From: Lycorma delicatula | Lineage: Eukaryota > Arthropoda > Insecta > Hemiptera > Fulgoridae | Assembly: GCF_047948215.1 (NCBI RefSeq) | Contig: NC_134457.1 | Coordinates: 85,536,898-85,600,897 of the forward strand | Direction: 5' to 3' | DNA: 64,000 bases | Shown: positions 10,197 through 21,430 of the stretch, piece by piece | Layout: the number at the start of each line of letters is the position of its first letter | How positions within the stretch are numbered: the first letter of the stretch is position 1 | Made by a program: the position numbers and the translations under genes | The notes under the pieces: generated by a model | Database searches by the model: none | What the model was told of the DNA's origin: nothing | Seen by the model: only the letters and a program-made list of their open reading frames with translations

Positions 10197-10539
10197 GGTC
10201 TTGTAAACATCTTTCAACATTTTCAGCATCCAACGAGAGCAGAATTCAAGATAGCCTAGGTTTCATGTTATGATTTCATGCAGAATCAGTTCATAAGTTT
10301 GGGAACTCAGTACTTAACAAAAATATTGTACACCATTGACTTTAAATTTTTTCATCTACTCGCGTAACTGGTTTTTTTCATGACTGAAGGGCACCTACTC
10401 TATTGTTCATCATGCACATTACTGTGTCTCCTATTGAACTGCTACACCCACTTTCTAACCATTCCATCATATATAGTTTTTTCACCATAATCTTCACTAG
10501 TTTGTAGATGAATATCAGCTGGTTTGACATTTCTTATGT

Positions 10540-11265
10540 TTAAAGATCAGATAACTGACCTAATTTCACAGTCTATAGGATTCGTGATTGACTTGAAAAT
10601 TTTAAATTATGTTTATTTAACTCTAAACAAACCTTGCTGTACTTATATTGGATCTATCAAAAGTCAACAAATGAGAGAATGTGGTGCTCATGTTTATGAT
10701 TGTATGAAAGCTGTGATTGCAGCACTGCATTGGTGATAGAAGGAGACTGTACTTACTCTCTACAAATGCCACAATATATAGTGTTTTATATCTACCATTA
10801 CATGAGGACATTGAGGATGCCAATTGTGGTCGCCTTCGATCTAGAAAGCCACCTATCAAAACAGCAATTGCTGCCACAGAGGACGGATTTAACCTAACTG
10901 ACGCCTGGCGTCAAGAATGGGCCACAAAGCAGAATAACCAAATTCCATGTATTACTCAAAGGCCGCCAGGTTTTGACTTGCCACATAAGACATGGTCAAC
11001 TCTAAACAGACTATGAACTCAGCATGGTGTCTATTTAAGTGGGGTCTATATTAAGTCTATATAAGTGGGGTAAAACACTGACGCCCCTTTGTCAATGTGG
11101 TGAAACACATCACAGAAGTTTGCCCTAGGACAGCTTATGAAGGGAATCCTGAAGATTTCCTGATGGTGACTCCAGAATCAGTAGCATATATTAATTTGTT
11201 AAATCTTTGTTTGTAATTTTTGACTGTAATTGGTGTTGTGTTTTGGTGCCATATTCTAAATAAAT
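10540..11265 (+). pseudogene. LINE C-terminal fragment (jockey/R1-type)
   Basis: Scrambled frames carrying DLKILNYVYLTLNKPC (after the polymerase), then EDIEDANCGRLRSRKPP, DAWRQEW and PPGFDLPHKTWSTLNRLRT followed, after a short duplicated GTCTATATAAGTGGGGT stretch, by PLCQCGETHH. LP...W..LNR.RT..G and the C.CGE..H zinc-binding tail are typical of the C-terminus of insect non-LTR polymerases. Ends near an AATAAA at about 11258. Confidence 0.6.
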
Positions 11266-11279
11266 AGTGTTTTATTAAT

Positions 11280-11907
11280 TGTATGTTTATAATTATATTT
11301 TATACATAATAACAAAACACTATTGTTCAGCTATTAGTGGTGAGCAGTGTGTGTCACTTGGTAGTTCGGTCACAATATGTAGTTGTTGGTGCTAAAATAG
11401 CTAAACCACTGAAGTAGTATATCTGGATATCCATTGAAATAATATGTTTATGCATTTCATGTGTATTTTTTATTATACTTAAAAAAATGGCAAAACACAT
11501 TTTCATGATTTATATAAATACAGTTACTTTTGTTTGTAATTGAATGCTCATTTTGCTAGCAACTTTGGTTGTTGGTATTCATTTAATACTCAAGAATGGC
11601 TGAATGATATGGAGAAGACATCATACACATCTCCCTGATCTCACAGTGATAAAATATCTTATAATTGGTTCCACTTTTTTGAAGTAAAATGAAAAATAAT
11701 TCAAGATATTTTGTCCATTAAAAGTTATTTTATGATTGTTGGCCTGATCCATTCAAGTTATATAATATTGATCTATATTATATAATATTGATCTATATTG
11801 TTTTAATTAATCAAAAATTATTATTTTAATTGATCTCAGTCAGTATGATACTAAAATCGCTTATTAAAGTGGTCCTTCTGTAATAAAAATTTAATCTTTT
11901 TTTGCAG
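11280..11907. other. Intron sequence with a 20-bp tandem duplication
   Basis: TATAATATTGATCTATATTA is repeated back to back near 11760-11800. Otherwise no feature before the exon 3 acceptor. Confidence 0.6.
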
Positions 11908-12105
11908 TATGATGGAACATTTGCTGATCATCTGGAGATGTTCATACAGTTGGGATATGTTGTGTTATTCTCTTCAGCATTTCCATTGGCTGCATTATGT
12001 GCTCTTATTAATAATCTTGTTGAAATTCGTAGTGATGCATTCAAATTGTGCTTCATATTTCAGAGGCCGTTTGGTCAGCGTGTCCCAAACATTGGGACAT
12101 GGCAG
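11908..12105 (+). CDS. ANO8: ANO8-like exon 3: TM7-TM8
   Basis: 198 nt, phase 0/0, acceptor TTTTGCAG, donor GTATAC. Encodes 66 residues from YDGTFADHLEMF to NIGTWQ. It holds the helix pair with SSAFPLAALCALINNL and VEIRSDAFK, the most conserved part of anoctamins. Acidic residues at exon codons 7 and 10 (D..E) and 39 and 43 (E...D) sit where TM7 and TM8 of TMEM16A bind Ca2+. RPFGQRV after the helix is an ANO8/ANO10-type loop. Confidence 0.95.
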
Positions 12106-13586
12106 GTATACCATTTCATTTTTCTTATACAATTAAAATATTAAGTTCTTTAAAAGTATCTCTTAGTTATAGAAAACAGTTTCAGATGTAATTTAGCCAG
12201 AAATTGTTGTTTATTTATAAAAATAAAATATTGTTGTACATTACCTTTAAGCCAGTATTGTGTAAGCCAGTAAGCAGTAATGCTTATTGGTTTCTCTCAT
12301 TATAACCGATTAGAGACTTTACATCATGAGAAATCTTTTAAAGTGTCAGATTTTAATAAAAATAACTGAAAACTTGTTTGTGGTGCATTCAGAACAATTT
12401 TTATTTTAATTCAAAGTAGATAGAATGAAATGTTAGAAATTGAGGGTACTATCTTCCCAATAATATTGGTAGATAAATGACAAAATTGATTTATTTTGAA
12501 GTCTATGTTGGAATCGTACTGTGACATCTAAATCCTCATTAGTTTGACTATTCCTAACGACCAGCTTGAAATGGAGAACATTATATTTGAGGTGCTGGAC
12601 ATAAGTTTGAAATTAAATCAAAAGCAAAGACACGTCTATTTTATTTTAGACTAAATAACTCTCTAAAGCTCACTGTTTTCAATAAATTAAATTGTTAAAG
12701 ATTCAAAGTTAATTTAATTTTAAAACCTAAGTATGCTACACATTTATTTCAGTCTGTAGCACAGTAGAGTTAAAACAGCTATAAATACAAACATTATGTT
12801 CGTACATTAAAGTGTACAATCAAGCGACTGATCTTTTATAATTTGTGGCTAAGATTGCAAACTTTGTAATGGGAATTATATCTTTCACAGCCCTTTTTTC
12901 TACCACATTAACTGAAATCAAAACTTTGCTAGTTAAAGTTGCTGGCCTGCATACATTTAATCAAAATGAGCTTACAGAGTTAACCCTGTGTGCACATAAA
13001 GTGTTGTAGCTGTAATGGCTGTAGGTAGCCTGACATGAGTTATAAGACAATGTTTTCTTTACTAAGCTGAATATATATACTGTTCATAACAGTATACCAA
13101 GTCCATGTGAATGAATTGAGCCTTATAAATAACACGTTTTTTCTATTCACTGCAGGACTAATTATATATAATGAACTCATTTACATATGGGAAAGAAACT
13201 GACGGATACCTTTTGTATCTTGACAGAATATGTCAGCCATGAGAGTGACTGAAATAGATAGTGGAAAGTATTAAATTGTATCCCATCTATTATAAAGCAA
13301 AACAATTAGATACTGCTTCAACTTGATAGGGTATACAAAGCTGAGGAAATTTTGAAAAAACATTGTAAAGAGAGTGGTCCCTTATTTTAATTGTTTATAC
13401 TAGTAAGGGGTACTAGCCCCATATTTAATCATGATTATAATTAAAATTAAGGTTATAACTGTACTTAAAAAAGGATTGACTTACATTATTTCTTTGTACG
13501 TATTTCAACTTGTAATTGGTAGTAATTATTTTTATTCATTTAAAATATTTGATATTTAATTTACAATTTATTGTCATTTTTCTTAG
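12106..13586. other. Intron 3, no coding signal
   Basis: About 1.5 kb of AT-rich sequence between exons 3 and 4. No mobile-element protein or clear repeat recognised. Confidence 0.55.
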
Positions 13587-13718
13587 AATGCTATGGAGAT
13601 TATGGGAATTATAGCTGTTCTTGTTAACTGTGCTCTTATTGGACTCTCTGGACAGGTGCATAGAATGTTTCCTGAGATGTCTACAACTCAGACTATTCTG
13701 TTTATAGTTGCTTTAGAG
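13587..13718 (+). CDS. ANO8: ANO8-like exon 4: TM9
   Basis: 132 nt, phase 0/0, acceptor TTCTTAG, donor GTGATT. Encodes 44 residues, NAMEIMGIIAVLVNCALIG through LFIVALE. This is the penultimate helix region (VNCALIG), then the short extracytosolic loop and the start of the last helix. Aligns without gaps to the ANO8 family segment MEAMG.LA..VNC.LIG. Confidence 0.92.
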
Positions 13719-13879
13719 GTGATTAAGAATATAATAATAAAATTTAGCTATAAATAGAATCTAGATAGAAAAAACAGTTTGTGAATAAAAGGAGAAATCA
13801 GAAAATGAGTTACCCTATTTAATTGCTGCTGAAGTACTACGTACAGCTACTTGGTTCTTAGATAACAGTTAGTTTTGAT

Positions 13880-14290
13880 TCATGTTTTCCTAGATGGAGT
13901 GATTAATTCCAGCACACTCCTTTTCGGTTGTAGGTAGTTTAACAATGGTGATTGTTCTTTATGTCTGTACACAAGAAGAGTTGCGGTTCTGTTCTTCTAT
14001 TTTTGTTGACAAAGAAGACAGTACCAATAAAAATTCATCATGAAGTTTCTCAGCTTAAACCACAAATCTCCATAAAGTGCCTCCAGTTTATGGTCTTAAT
14101 GTAATGAGTATGCAGCAGTGTAACATAGGTTTAAGTATTTTGTAATGAGATTGGATGAGTATGATGAAGAACAGAGAAGAAGGCTCCCTATCATACTCTT
14201 TACAAAAATTATGTTAAACTGCAGTTGCTGACTGCAAATTGTGAAACCACACACAGTGAGCATCTTCCACAATAGTAAATGCATCCATTT
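13880..14290 (-). pseudogene. Transposase N-terminal fragment (DUF4817-like HTH)
   Basis: Reads MDAFTIVEDAHCVWFHN, then the pattern QHNF.KEYDREP..., across frames. It resembles the N-terminal helix-turn-helix of the insect Tc1/mariner-related transposases that carry DUF4817. Rest of the gene absent. Confidence 0.4.
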
Positions 14291-14642
14291 TTAACTACAC
14301 TGGTGACAGCGCTGATGGCTGTATTTGGTACTAATGAGCTGTGCGAGTCAAAACTTTGGTATGTTATGCTATGAAATGAGACCTCAACTGAATCTGCAAG
14401 TTATCTAAATAAGCTTTTATATACTTCTAAAGTTGTGAAGTCCTTTTTGAATTATCCGGTATATTGTTATATGGAGATGACAAGTTTTGTTTTTACCTAA
14501 AATTATAGAATAGAGTGTAAAAACGTTTTGTAGACTGTTAATAATATTTATATGTTATTGATACTTTATTTTAAAACTTAAAAAACAGAATTACTTGAAA
14601 TATATATAATATTTATATAAATAAGTTAACAGAAATAAAGTA

Positions 14643-14865
14643 TGGGAACCATAAATAACTTTTCAACTGTTTTACATGGAATAATGAAATTTAGCATATA
14701 CGCCTCCCTTGAAACTATATACTTTTTGATATGTGACCACCACATTCCAAGCACTCGTAAGGAGCCCCCCTAAGCTACAACTAAAAAAATTTTAAATGGA
14801 AAGGGAAGGGTTTGATACATCATTAAAGCATTGAAAAACAAAAGTTTGTCAAAAAATATTCAAGG

Positions 14866-14896
<31 letters not shown>

Positions 14897-15237
14897 GTAT
14901 AATATTCAAGGACAACACCAAATGTTGGCCATTCAAAATGTTTTTAATTTACTCTCAAAAGTGGCCTACAGTACACTAGTAGTGGTCTCATACCAGAAAG
15001 TTGAAAGTAGGAACATTTGCTGAGTTTTTTTTATGGTGTTTCATTGTCGAGCAGTTATTTAAGAGATACTCTAAACATCTAGACCCTTTCCATTAAAATT
15101 GTTTGAGTTGTTCCCCCATGATTCCTTCCTGGATGTTCGGGGTGTGGTGATCTCATACTGAAAACTTAATAGTTTCAAGGCAGGAGCATTGACTAAACCT
15201 AATTTTCCTGTGTTAAAAAATTATTTTAGGGTTCCCA
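14643..15237. mobile_element. TA-flanked MITE, 595 bp
   Basis: Ends TGGGAACCATAAATAACTT and, inverted, TGGGAACCCTAAAATAATT pair over about 26 bp, bordered by TA at 14641-14642 and 15238-15239. No coding capacity. Contains an (ATT)n run at about 14870-14896 and two diverged direct copies of a block beginning GTGGT.TCATAC (about 14984 and 15139). Part of it (14958-15033) is an inverted match to 16663-16740. Confidence 0.65.
14870..14896 (+). repeat. (ATT)n microsatellite
   Basis: Nine or so ATT units inside the MITE. Confidence 0.9.
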
Positions 15238-15346
15238 TATTTCATTAGCAATATATTGCTAATATGAATATTTTCATATTGAAATATGAAATAAATATAT
15301 ATATATATATTGTTAATGTTATTGTTAAAATTATTATTAATTTTTA

Positions 15347-16634
15347 CAAGGGTAAGTCAAAAAGTAAAGGGAAATTTTGATTTGCCTCCCAATCACATGT
15401 ATGGCAGCAATGATTGTTCTGCTGTAACTCATAACTTCTATCAGCAGTTCATTAAAATTATTGTTTCATTGTTAGCTATTTATGATTATGTTTAAAAGTC
15501 TGTTTAAAATTAGTGCCTCCTTGTCTGATTGCACCAAGGAAGAAATATGAGCAGTTATATGTTTCCTGAGGTCAGAAGGAGTGAAACCAGCAGAGATTAT
15601 TCGTCAAATGCAGCAGCAACATGGAGATAGTTGTTTGAGTTGAAGCAAGATCTACAAGTGGATTGATCGCTTAAAAATGGTAGGATTTGTCTCTGTGATG
15701 AACAGCGTGAGGTAGGCCTTCCACTTCAAAATTAACGACAATATTGAAGCAGTTAAACATATAATTCTCTGTAATTGATGAATTACAATTGACGACATTG
15801 CAAGTGAGTTGAATATAAGCCATTTTTGTAAACTTACAAAAGTGCTTGCTGGGTTCCACATCAATTGACCAGCATCCAGAAAGAGAATCGTTTGAAAATT
15901 TCCCAGAAGCTTTTTAAATATTATGAGGATGAAGGAGATTCATTTCTTAAGTGAATAATTATCATTGATGAGACATGTGTCCATCACTGAACCCAAGAGT
16001 AAGCTACAAAGTTTAATGTGGTAACATGCTTCATCTCCCGCAGCAAAAAAGTTCAAATCTCAGATGTCTGCAGGAAAGATGACAATATTCTGGGGTATGG
16101 AAGGTTCATTTTTGATTTATACTTCACACCTAAAGGTCAATCGGTAAATAGTGACAACTACTGTGAGCTACTGCATTTACTGAAGCAAAAAATTAAATCC
16201 AAAAGATGTAGTAAACTTTAAGATCTTAAAGACGTGATTTTGCTTCAGGATAATGCTCCACCTCATACAACCAAAAATACGGTCCTTTGCCTTCATGATC
16301 TTGATTTTCAACTGCTGGACCACCCTCCCTCCATACAGTCTACCTGGCTCCAAGGGATTTTCATCTTTTTGGCTCGTTAAAAGAAGAGTTACAAGGGAAT
16401 CATTATTCATCCGATGAAGACACCATAGAAGTAATGAAAAATTTTCCATACACCAGACCGAAAACTTTCTTCCAGGAAGGAATTCAAAAGCTCATAAAAG
16501 ATAGCCTAAGTGCCATCTTTTTACTTCCTAGAAGTAGGAGGTGATTATGTTGAAAAATAATGTGTGTCATTTATGTAAGTACAAATAAATATATTGATTT
16601 TTTGAATTTCACTTTACTTTTTGACTTGCCCTTC
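15347..16634 (+). mobile_element. Mariner A, full length (1288 bp) but dead
   Basis: Flanked by TA (15345-15346 and 16635-16636). Terminal inverted repeats AAGGGTAAGTCAAAAAGTAAAG and, at the right end, AAGGGCAAGTCAAAAAGTAAAG. The 1.29-kb length is the usual size of a complete mariner. The transposase is present along its whole length but with many stops. Confidence 0.9.
15550..16540 (+). pseudogene. Mariner A transposase (DD34D type), multiply broken
   Basis: Recognisable blocks: WVPHQLTSIQKENRLKISQK, YYEDEGDSFLK, IIIDETCVHH with the first catalytic Asp (motif normally GDETW), PKGQSVNSDNYCELLHLLK, VILLQDNAPPHT with the second Asp, and a degraded PCD.FLF region where the third should be. The segment 16018-16221 stays open for 67 residues. 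Confidence 0.85.
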
Positions 16635-16662
16635 TATTGTTTTGTATGTTATATAATTTTAC

Positions 16663-17866
16663 GTAAAAAAAACTCAGCAAATGCTCCTACTTCAACTTTC
16701 TGGTACGAGACCACTACTTGTGGTGTAGTATAGGCCACTTTAATTTCGTCCAGTTTCCTTCAACCATTTAAGGACCACTTCCTTCAATTCATCATCATTA
16801 GCGAAATGCTCCCCTCCCATATCTTGCTTGAGAGGACCAAACAGGTGGTAGTCACAGGGTGCTAGATCAGGGCTGTAAGGTGGATGAGACCATACTTCCC
16901 ACTAGAATTTTTGCAGAAACTGCGTCGTTACATGAACTGAATGAGTAGTGTTATTGTGAAGAAAAACAACCCCATCGCTCAATCTTTTGGGTCTTTAATC
17001 TTTAATGGCTTTATGCAGTTCTTATTCCTTGTTATGCGATTGTTATTCCTTGGGGCATAAATTCACTGTAAACAACTCCCTCAGAATCGAAAAAGACTGT
17101 CAGCATAACCTTTCAGACATGTGGGGATGTTTTCACTTTTTTTGGCTACAGCTAATTTTGTGTCCATTCATGTGGTGCTCTTTTAGCCTCAGGAGTGTAA
17201 TGAAGCACCAAGCTCTCATCTCCTGTGATGATTTTTTCAGAAACTGTGGACTAGCCCTGGAATAATGTTGAAGAAAAGAAAGAGCAGACACAAAACGTTG
17301 ATGTTTGTGGTTGTTGATCAACAGATGTGGGACCCATCGTGCACATATCTTACGATAATCAAGCTGATTGTGAATAATTGTAAACACACTACCGTAACTG
17401 ATATTAAGTTCATTTACAAACTCTCTAATTTTAATGTGACAATTACTCAAGATCATTTCATCATGCGTTCCATGTTACTTGTCGTGTTTGCAGTTGAATG
17501 ACGCTCAGTACGCAGTTCGTCAATCACATTTGTTCTTCCGTTTCTGAACATTTGGCATCAGTTTGTGATCATGGGGCATGACATTGCATTCTCACCATGC
17601 ACCTCAACAATTTGGCGATAAATTTCACAACAATTGCAATTTTTTGCCTACAAAAATCAGACTACTGAACGCACTTCTATGCTGGACAAAACTTCTAGAG
17701 AATACACCATATTGACAACAGCACTACACATGTACTGAAAATATCATACAGAATTGCTGCTGGGTGAGCATGAAGACAACACAACCAGTGCTGCCACCAC
17801 AAGACATTAATATATCCCTTTCAGTTCAAGAACATGGCAAGGGTGTGACTTATTTTTTGATCCCGT
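16663..17866 (-). mobile_element. Mariner B, opposite strand to mariner A
   Basis: A second, unrelated-end mariner. The coding part runs from about 17700 down to 16743 on the - strand. Its 3' untranslated end (16740-16663) recurs as an inverted copy inside the MITE at 14958-15033. The 5' end is not clearly defined; 17866 is an estimate. Confidence 0.6.
16743..17640 (-). pseudogene. Mariner B transposase, broken
   Basis: Blocks on the - strand: IREFVNELNISYGSVFTIIH (HTH), then CARWVPHLLINNHKHQRF, a degraded catalytic region, SDGVVFLHNN where the second Asp of the usual HDNA motif is Asn, and a C-terminus with WSHPPYSPDLAPCDYHLFGP. 17133-17456 is the longest open piece (107 residues). Stops throughout. 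Confidence 0.75.
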
Positions 17867-17895
17867 GTATGCCGTGTATCCCGTGTATAAAATAT

Positions 17896-17926
17896 TAATA
17901 TATATATATATATACACACACACATA
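17896..17926 (+). repeat. (TA)n(CA)n microsatellite
   Basis: TA run followed by CA run. Confidence 0.85.
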
Positions 17927-17927
17927 C

Positions 17928-18250
17928 AAGGTGATTCAAAACTATGTGGCAGTCTCTCAGGAGCTCATTCTATAGCTAAAAATAGGAAAAAAAGTTTCTA
18001 TAAAGAAAACCTTGAAAATGCTTCGTTAATGAGTTATGACTAGCGAAAGATTTCTCCCGGATTTCAGTTCCTGCCAGTGAAATGAAGAAGTCCTGAAATT
18101 CTGAGAAGGTAAATTAAGGGGTGAATTTAATTATTTCTTATGGTTTGTGACCTTAAAATATTTTTAAAAAAATGGCCAGAACTGTAACCCCATTAGTTTT
18201 AAAGAAATCTGATGTAAACCATAAAATCAGGGGATAAAAAATAATATGTT
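17928..18250. repeat. Probable interspersed repeat, unclassified
   Basis: Composition changes abruptly to a mixed-base stretch starting GTGATTCAAAACTATGTGGCAG. It looks like a mobile-element untranslated region, but no protein or ends can be defined. Confidence 0.3.
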
Positions 18251-18251
18251 T

Positions 18252-18920
18252 TTGGGTTTTTTATTTTTTTTTCCCTGTGAGTTGGAGGAACCCCATTTAT
18301 GAGCAGAGTGTCAGGCTTGCTAACAGGTTCTGCAAGATGTTACTAACAGTGTACGTGTGCCTGCGTCCTATCGACTAAACCTCCTATTTCACTACACTTC
18401 CTCCCAGGGCCGGACCCACAAGTAAGCATTACTCAGCCGTGGGAGGTGTCCCGAGCTTGGGGGAGTCCTTGTGCATCATTACCATTGCCCATCCACACAA
18501 GCGAGGATGCATGATGGCTCTACAGGAGGCTGTCCTTCACCCCCTCGCTCACCTGTCCTTATCTTCTACATCTTCACTGGCTTTCATCTTTTTAACCTCT
18601 ATTTTGATCCACACCATACAAAAAACTCTCACTAGAACCTCTCCAGCTAAAAGCCTGTTCTCCACTCCTCGATATCCTTAGCCTGTAGAATAGATTCCGA
18701 GTAGCTTAAATGCATTCCAACATGTTGTAATTGTACTCCTGGCCTCCAGTGCGGTGTCCTGTGTTTTCACAATCATAGCATCTCCTAGTTTTTGTGCATT
18801 CGTTGGCTTTGTGTCTGGGACCCCCACAATTAAAACAAAGAGCCGATCTATCCTGTCCTTGACACTGTACTCCCCTGTGATCAATGCCCCAACATTTATA
18901 ACATTTGTCCAATGTAAGAA
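18252..18920 (-). mobile_element. R1-like LINE, internally deleted
   Basis: A T-rich tract at 18252-18283 is the A-tail of a - strand insertion. Next comes a GC-rich 3' end (TACTCAGCC.TGGGAGGTGTCC), related to the 3' end inserted at 22.67 kb. Reading on, gag-type zinc knuckles appear at 18912-18690. The polymerase that should separate the gag region and 3' end is absent. Confidence 0.65.
18690..18912 (-). pseudogene. LINE ORF1 zinc-knuckle segment
   Basis: Three CCHC-type knuckles in a row: CYKCWGIDHRGVQC, CFNCGGPRHKANEC and the start of a third, CYDCENTGHRTG. This trio is typical of ORF1 in R1-clade and related insect LINEs; it binds the element RNA. The fragment is cut on both sides. Confidence 0.75.
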
Positions 18921-18949
18921 GATTTTGTTTTATTTAGTGGTTAATTAAG

Positions 18950-19502
18950 TAATCAACTAGAAATGTAGAAAATTTAATTCTGAAAAGATTCATGTGAATT
19001 ACTTAAAAATAAATTGAATATAAGATAACAGCAGATCAAACAACTAACTGTAGAAAAAAATTTATGGAGAAAATACATACAAAAACAATCAGTTTATTTA
19101 TTAACCAAAGTTTCTCTTAGAATTTATTGTATAGCAAAAATTTTATTACACTAGTTCTGACAGTAAGTAAAAAAACATCTCAGGTTAGAATTATTGACTA
19201 AAATTCAAAACATGTTTAAAAAAAGTATATAACAAAATCTAACAATGGAACTCCTCTTTAAAAATTCACTAGTGATTCTTAGTATTAACTTAATGTTCAG
19301 AAGTACTTGCTCTTCCAGGATTGATGGAAATGAGTACATGACCCTTTGCCGCAGAATTGTGTTATAGTGTAGAATGGTATCCATCCTACACGCAGATGTA
19401 GCAAAGAATATGTTAAGAGTTTTTGTTAAGACATTATAATTAATCTCTTGCGAGCACTATAATTATTTAGGCACTAAAATGATTTAAATGTTTCCTTTTT
19501 AG
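18950..19502. other. Intron sequence before exon 5
   Basis: AT-rich, no feature recognised besides the exon 5 acceptor. Confidence 0.5.
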
Positions 19503-19699
19503 CATGTGATGTTGATTCTGCGATTTCTTGTAACAAGTGCAATACCAGATTTACCTGATTGGGTTGCTACAGAAATGGCAAAAGTTGAGTTTGCAAGACG
19601 TGAAGCTGTACGACGGTTGTCAACAACTGCTACGCCTCCACCATCAGATTCTAACACATCACCTTCTTCATCACCAGCTAATCAACTTTCAATTGGCAG
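19503..19699 (+). CDS. ANO8: ANO8-like exon 5: TM10 and start of C-terminal tail
   Basis: 197 nt, phase 0 in and 2 out; the split codon AG|G (Arg) is completed by the next exon. Acceptor TTTTTAG, donor GTAATT. Encodes HVMLILRFLVTSAIPDLPDW, then VATEMAKVEFARREAVRR, the ANO8 signature after the last membrane helix, then a Ser/Thr/Pro-rich disordered stretch. The intron that follows is 11.4 kb and full of mobile elements. Confidence 0.94.
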
Positions 19700-19736
19700 G
19701 TAATTTTATATGCAAGCCCTGTTCAGAGAGTACCAA

Positions 19737-20080
19737 ATTTTTATTATGGAGACTTACCCAGGACCTACTGACAGTAATTCCCTCTTTAGATATACTTATT
19801 CCAGCAATGTTTCCACTAGTGGAAGCAGTTATAAAACATGTTGGTTTGAATTGTCTTCAGTTCTGTTTGTGAAAGTCTGTTAGCTTTTTCAGTTGTCAAG
19901 TCTTTCACCCTTTAATGTTGTTTTAAAGAAATAAAAAGAAGTTTGCAGGGCCAGATCAGAAGACTGCAGAGCTTCATTTGAACTCATCCCACTTTTTTGC
20001 ATAAGATTCCTGGATTAACAACTCTGAAGGTGCTGGTTCATTACTGTGGGAAGGAGTCAAAACTTACACTAATTTTTAGG
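19737..20080 (-). pseudogene. Mariner transposase C-terminal fragment
   Basis: On the - strand: an SSDLAL..SFYFFKTTLKGERLD segment (normal form SPDLAPCDFFLFPKLK..LKG.RF) and then NCFH.WKH.WNKYI with YCQ, the usual W.KC...G.Y end of mariner proteins. Frameshifted. Confidence 0.55.
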
Positions 20081-20539
20081 CATCAACCTCCTGATTTTTT
20101 TTCTTATAATCTATTTGAAATTCAAAGTAGTAATATTACTTCAAGTGATTAAGATAAAAATGTATGTTAAATAACACTTTCACTGTCAAAAAAAATTTAG
20201 CACAACTTTAAAATTTGATCAAACCGTAAGTGATTTTTGGTGAGATTCTGACTCATTGAAAAACTGAACTTTAGATTTGACTTCATAGTAGTAAACCCAC
20301 ATTTCTTCACTTGGTATAATAAAATTTTCTATTATCATTGTCATGATCCTGATAGACTGCAACATAATTATCTTTTTTAAATGTGACTTGAAGCAGGGAA
20401 TTAGCTATTATTTAGTAGCTATTATATATAGAATATTTACAAATGAAGTAGATACTTTTGATGGTTTGTACAAAATCTATTTTTCAAATATGGAAATTAC
20501 TGCTTACATGATTTTACAGGAAATTTCTTAGTTTGTATC

Positions 20540-21430
20540 CATAGGTTTTCTACTTATGTGATGAAGATATCAACACAATAGTCCAACTCAATCCAAACAT
20601 GTTAAAACACATCACATTCAACACTGGTAGCGGTGATTATGGTATATTATTTAAGTCGTCTACATCTAAAGGAAAGAGCGGGACAAAAACTTTATCTTTT
20701 ATAAAACTTCAAAAAAGTAGCCACTAGATGTTAAGTCTGGATTTCTTTATGGCAACATATCAACACGTTTTTGTCAGTTGCATGACTAATCCAACATCTT
20801 TTGGAAAATGTTTATACAGATAATTTTGAACCTTTATTTACCTGTGAAGCTAATCATCTTCTTGTACAAGAATGAAGTACTACTCATTATCTTTCTCAGT
20901 TAAGGTACTAGAGCTATTAACTTAAAATAAATTGCTCCACCCTTCTGATTGTTTATGAAAAAAGAGTGGTCAGTACACCTTTTCATGGAAAATAGCACAA
21001 AACATGTTCACATTTTTCAGTTGTATATATGTAGCGCAGAATTTTTAGAATTTTCTGGTTAATTTCTGTTCTACACTCATGTGTTGTGTGTGTTGGCCTT
21101 TCCACTAATGTTGAGATGTGTGTACACTTGTCACCAAAAATTAGGTGAAAGAAACCATCTTTTCATCAACCTATTACTGAATTTCGACATTAAAATCTTT
21201 ATATAAGACTATATTTATCATTTAAACTTAATTAAAATTTGTAAAGTTTCATTTTCAACTGTTTCCACAAAATTTTCCTCTCAGTTGCTTGATAAATTTG
21301 TGATTCTAACTCGCTGATCTAATTAATTTACCTGGAAGCTGGTATGCAGTGTGAAGATGATCGATCTTTTCTTCCAACATGGGAGATCTTCCAACACAAA
21401 CATCCTGTGTGTTCTAATTACTTATTTCAG
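20540..21430 (-). pseudogene. Tc1/mariner-related transposase with DUF4817-type N-terminus
   Basis: From right to left on the - strand: TGCLC, then ISELESQIYQATERKILWKQLKMKLYKF (HTH region of the family), a degraded middle, KRCWISHATDKNVLICCH and VECDVF-HVWIELDYCVDIF near 20600, which match the conserved RVW.ELDYR.D.C end of this insect transposase group. Many stops. Confidence 0.6.

Larger units (their letters stand above)
9830..10523 (-). pseudogene. Mariner transposase N-terminal half, split by a SINE
   Basis: Two pieces on the - strand: 10523-10197 with the HTH region (EDYGEKTIYDGMVRKWVQQF, NVHDEQ, then TEFPNL-type remnant) and 9887-9830 with YENEGGDFLSRH, which precedes the catalytic TGDE block in mariners. 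A SINE with 13-bp duplications lies between. Several stops. Confidence 0.65.

Noticed and set aside
18439..18681. 80-residue + strand open frame
   Set aside because: Antisense to the R1-like LINE; no family resemblance.
18754..18948. + strand open frame opposite the zinc knuckles
   Set aside because: Cys spacing that defines a real protein is on the - strand; this is a shadow.
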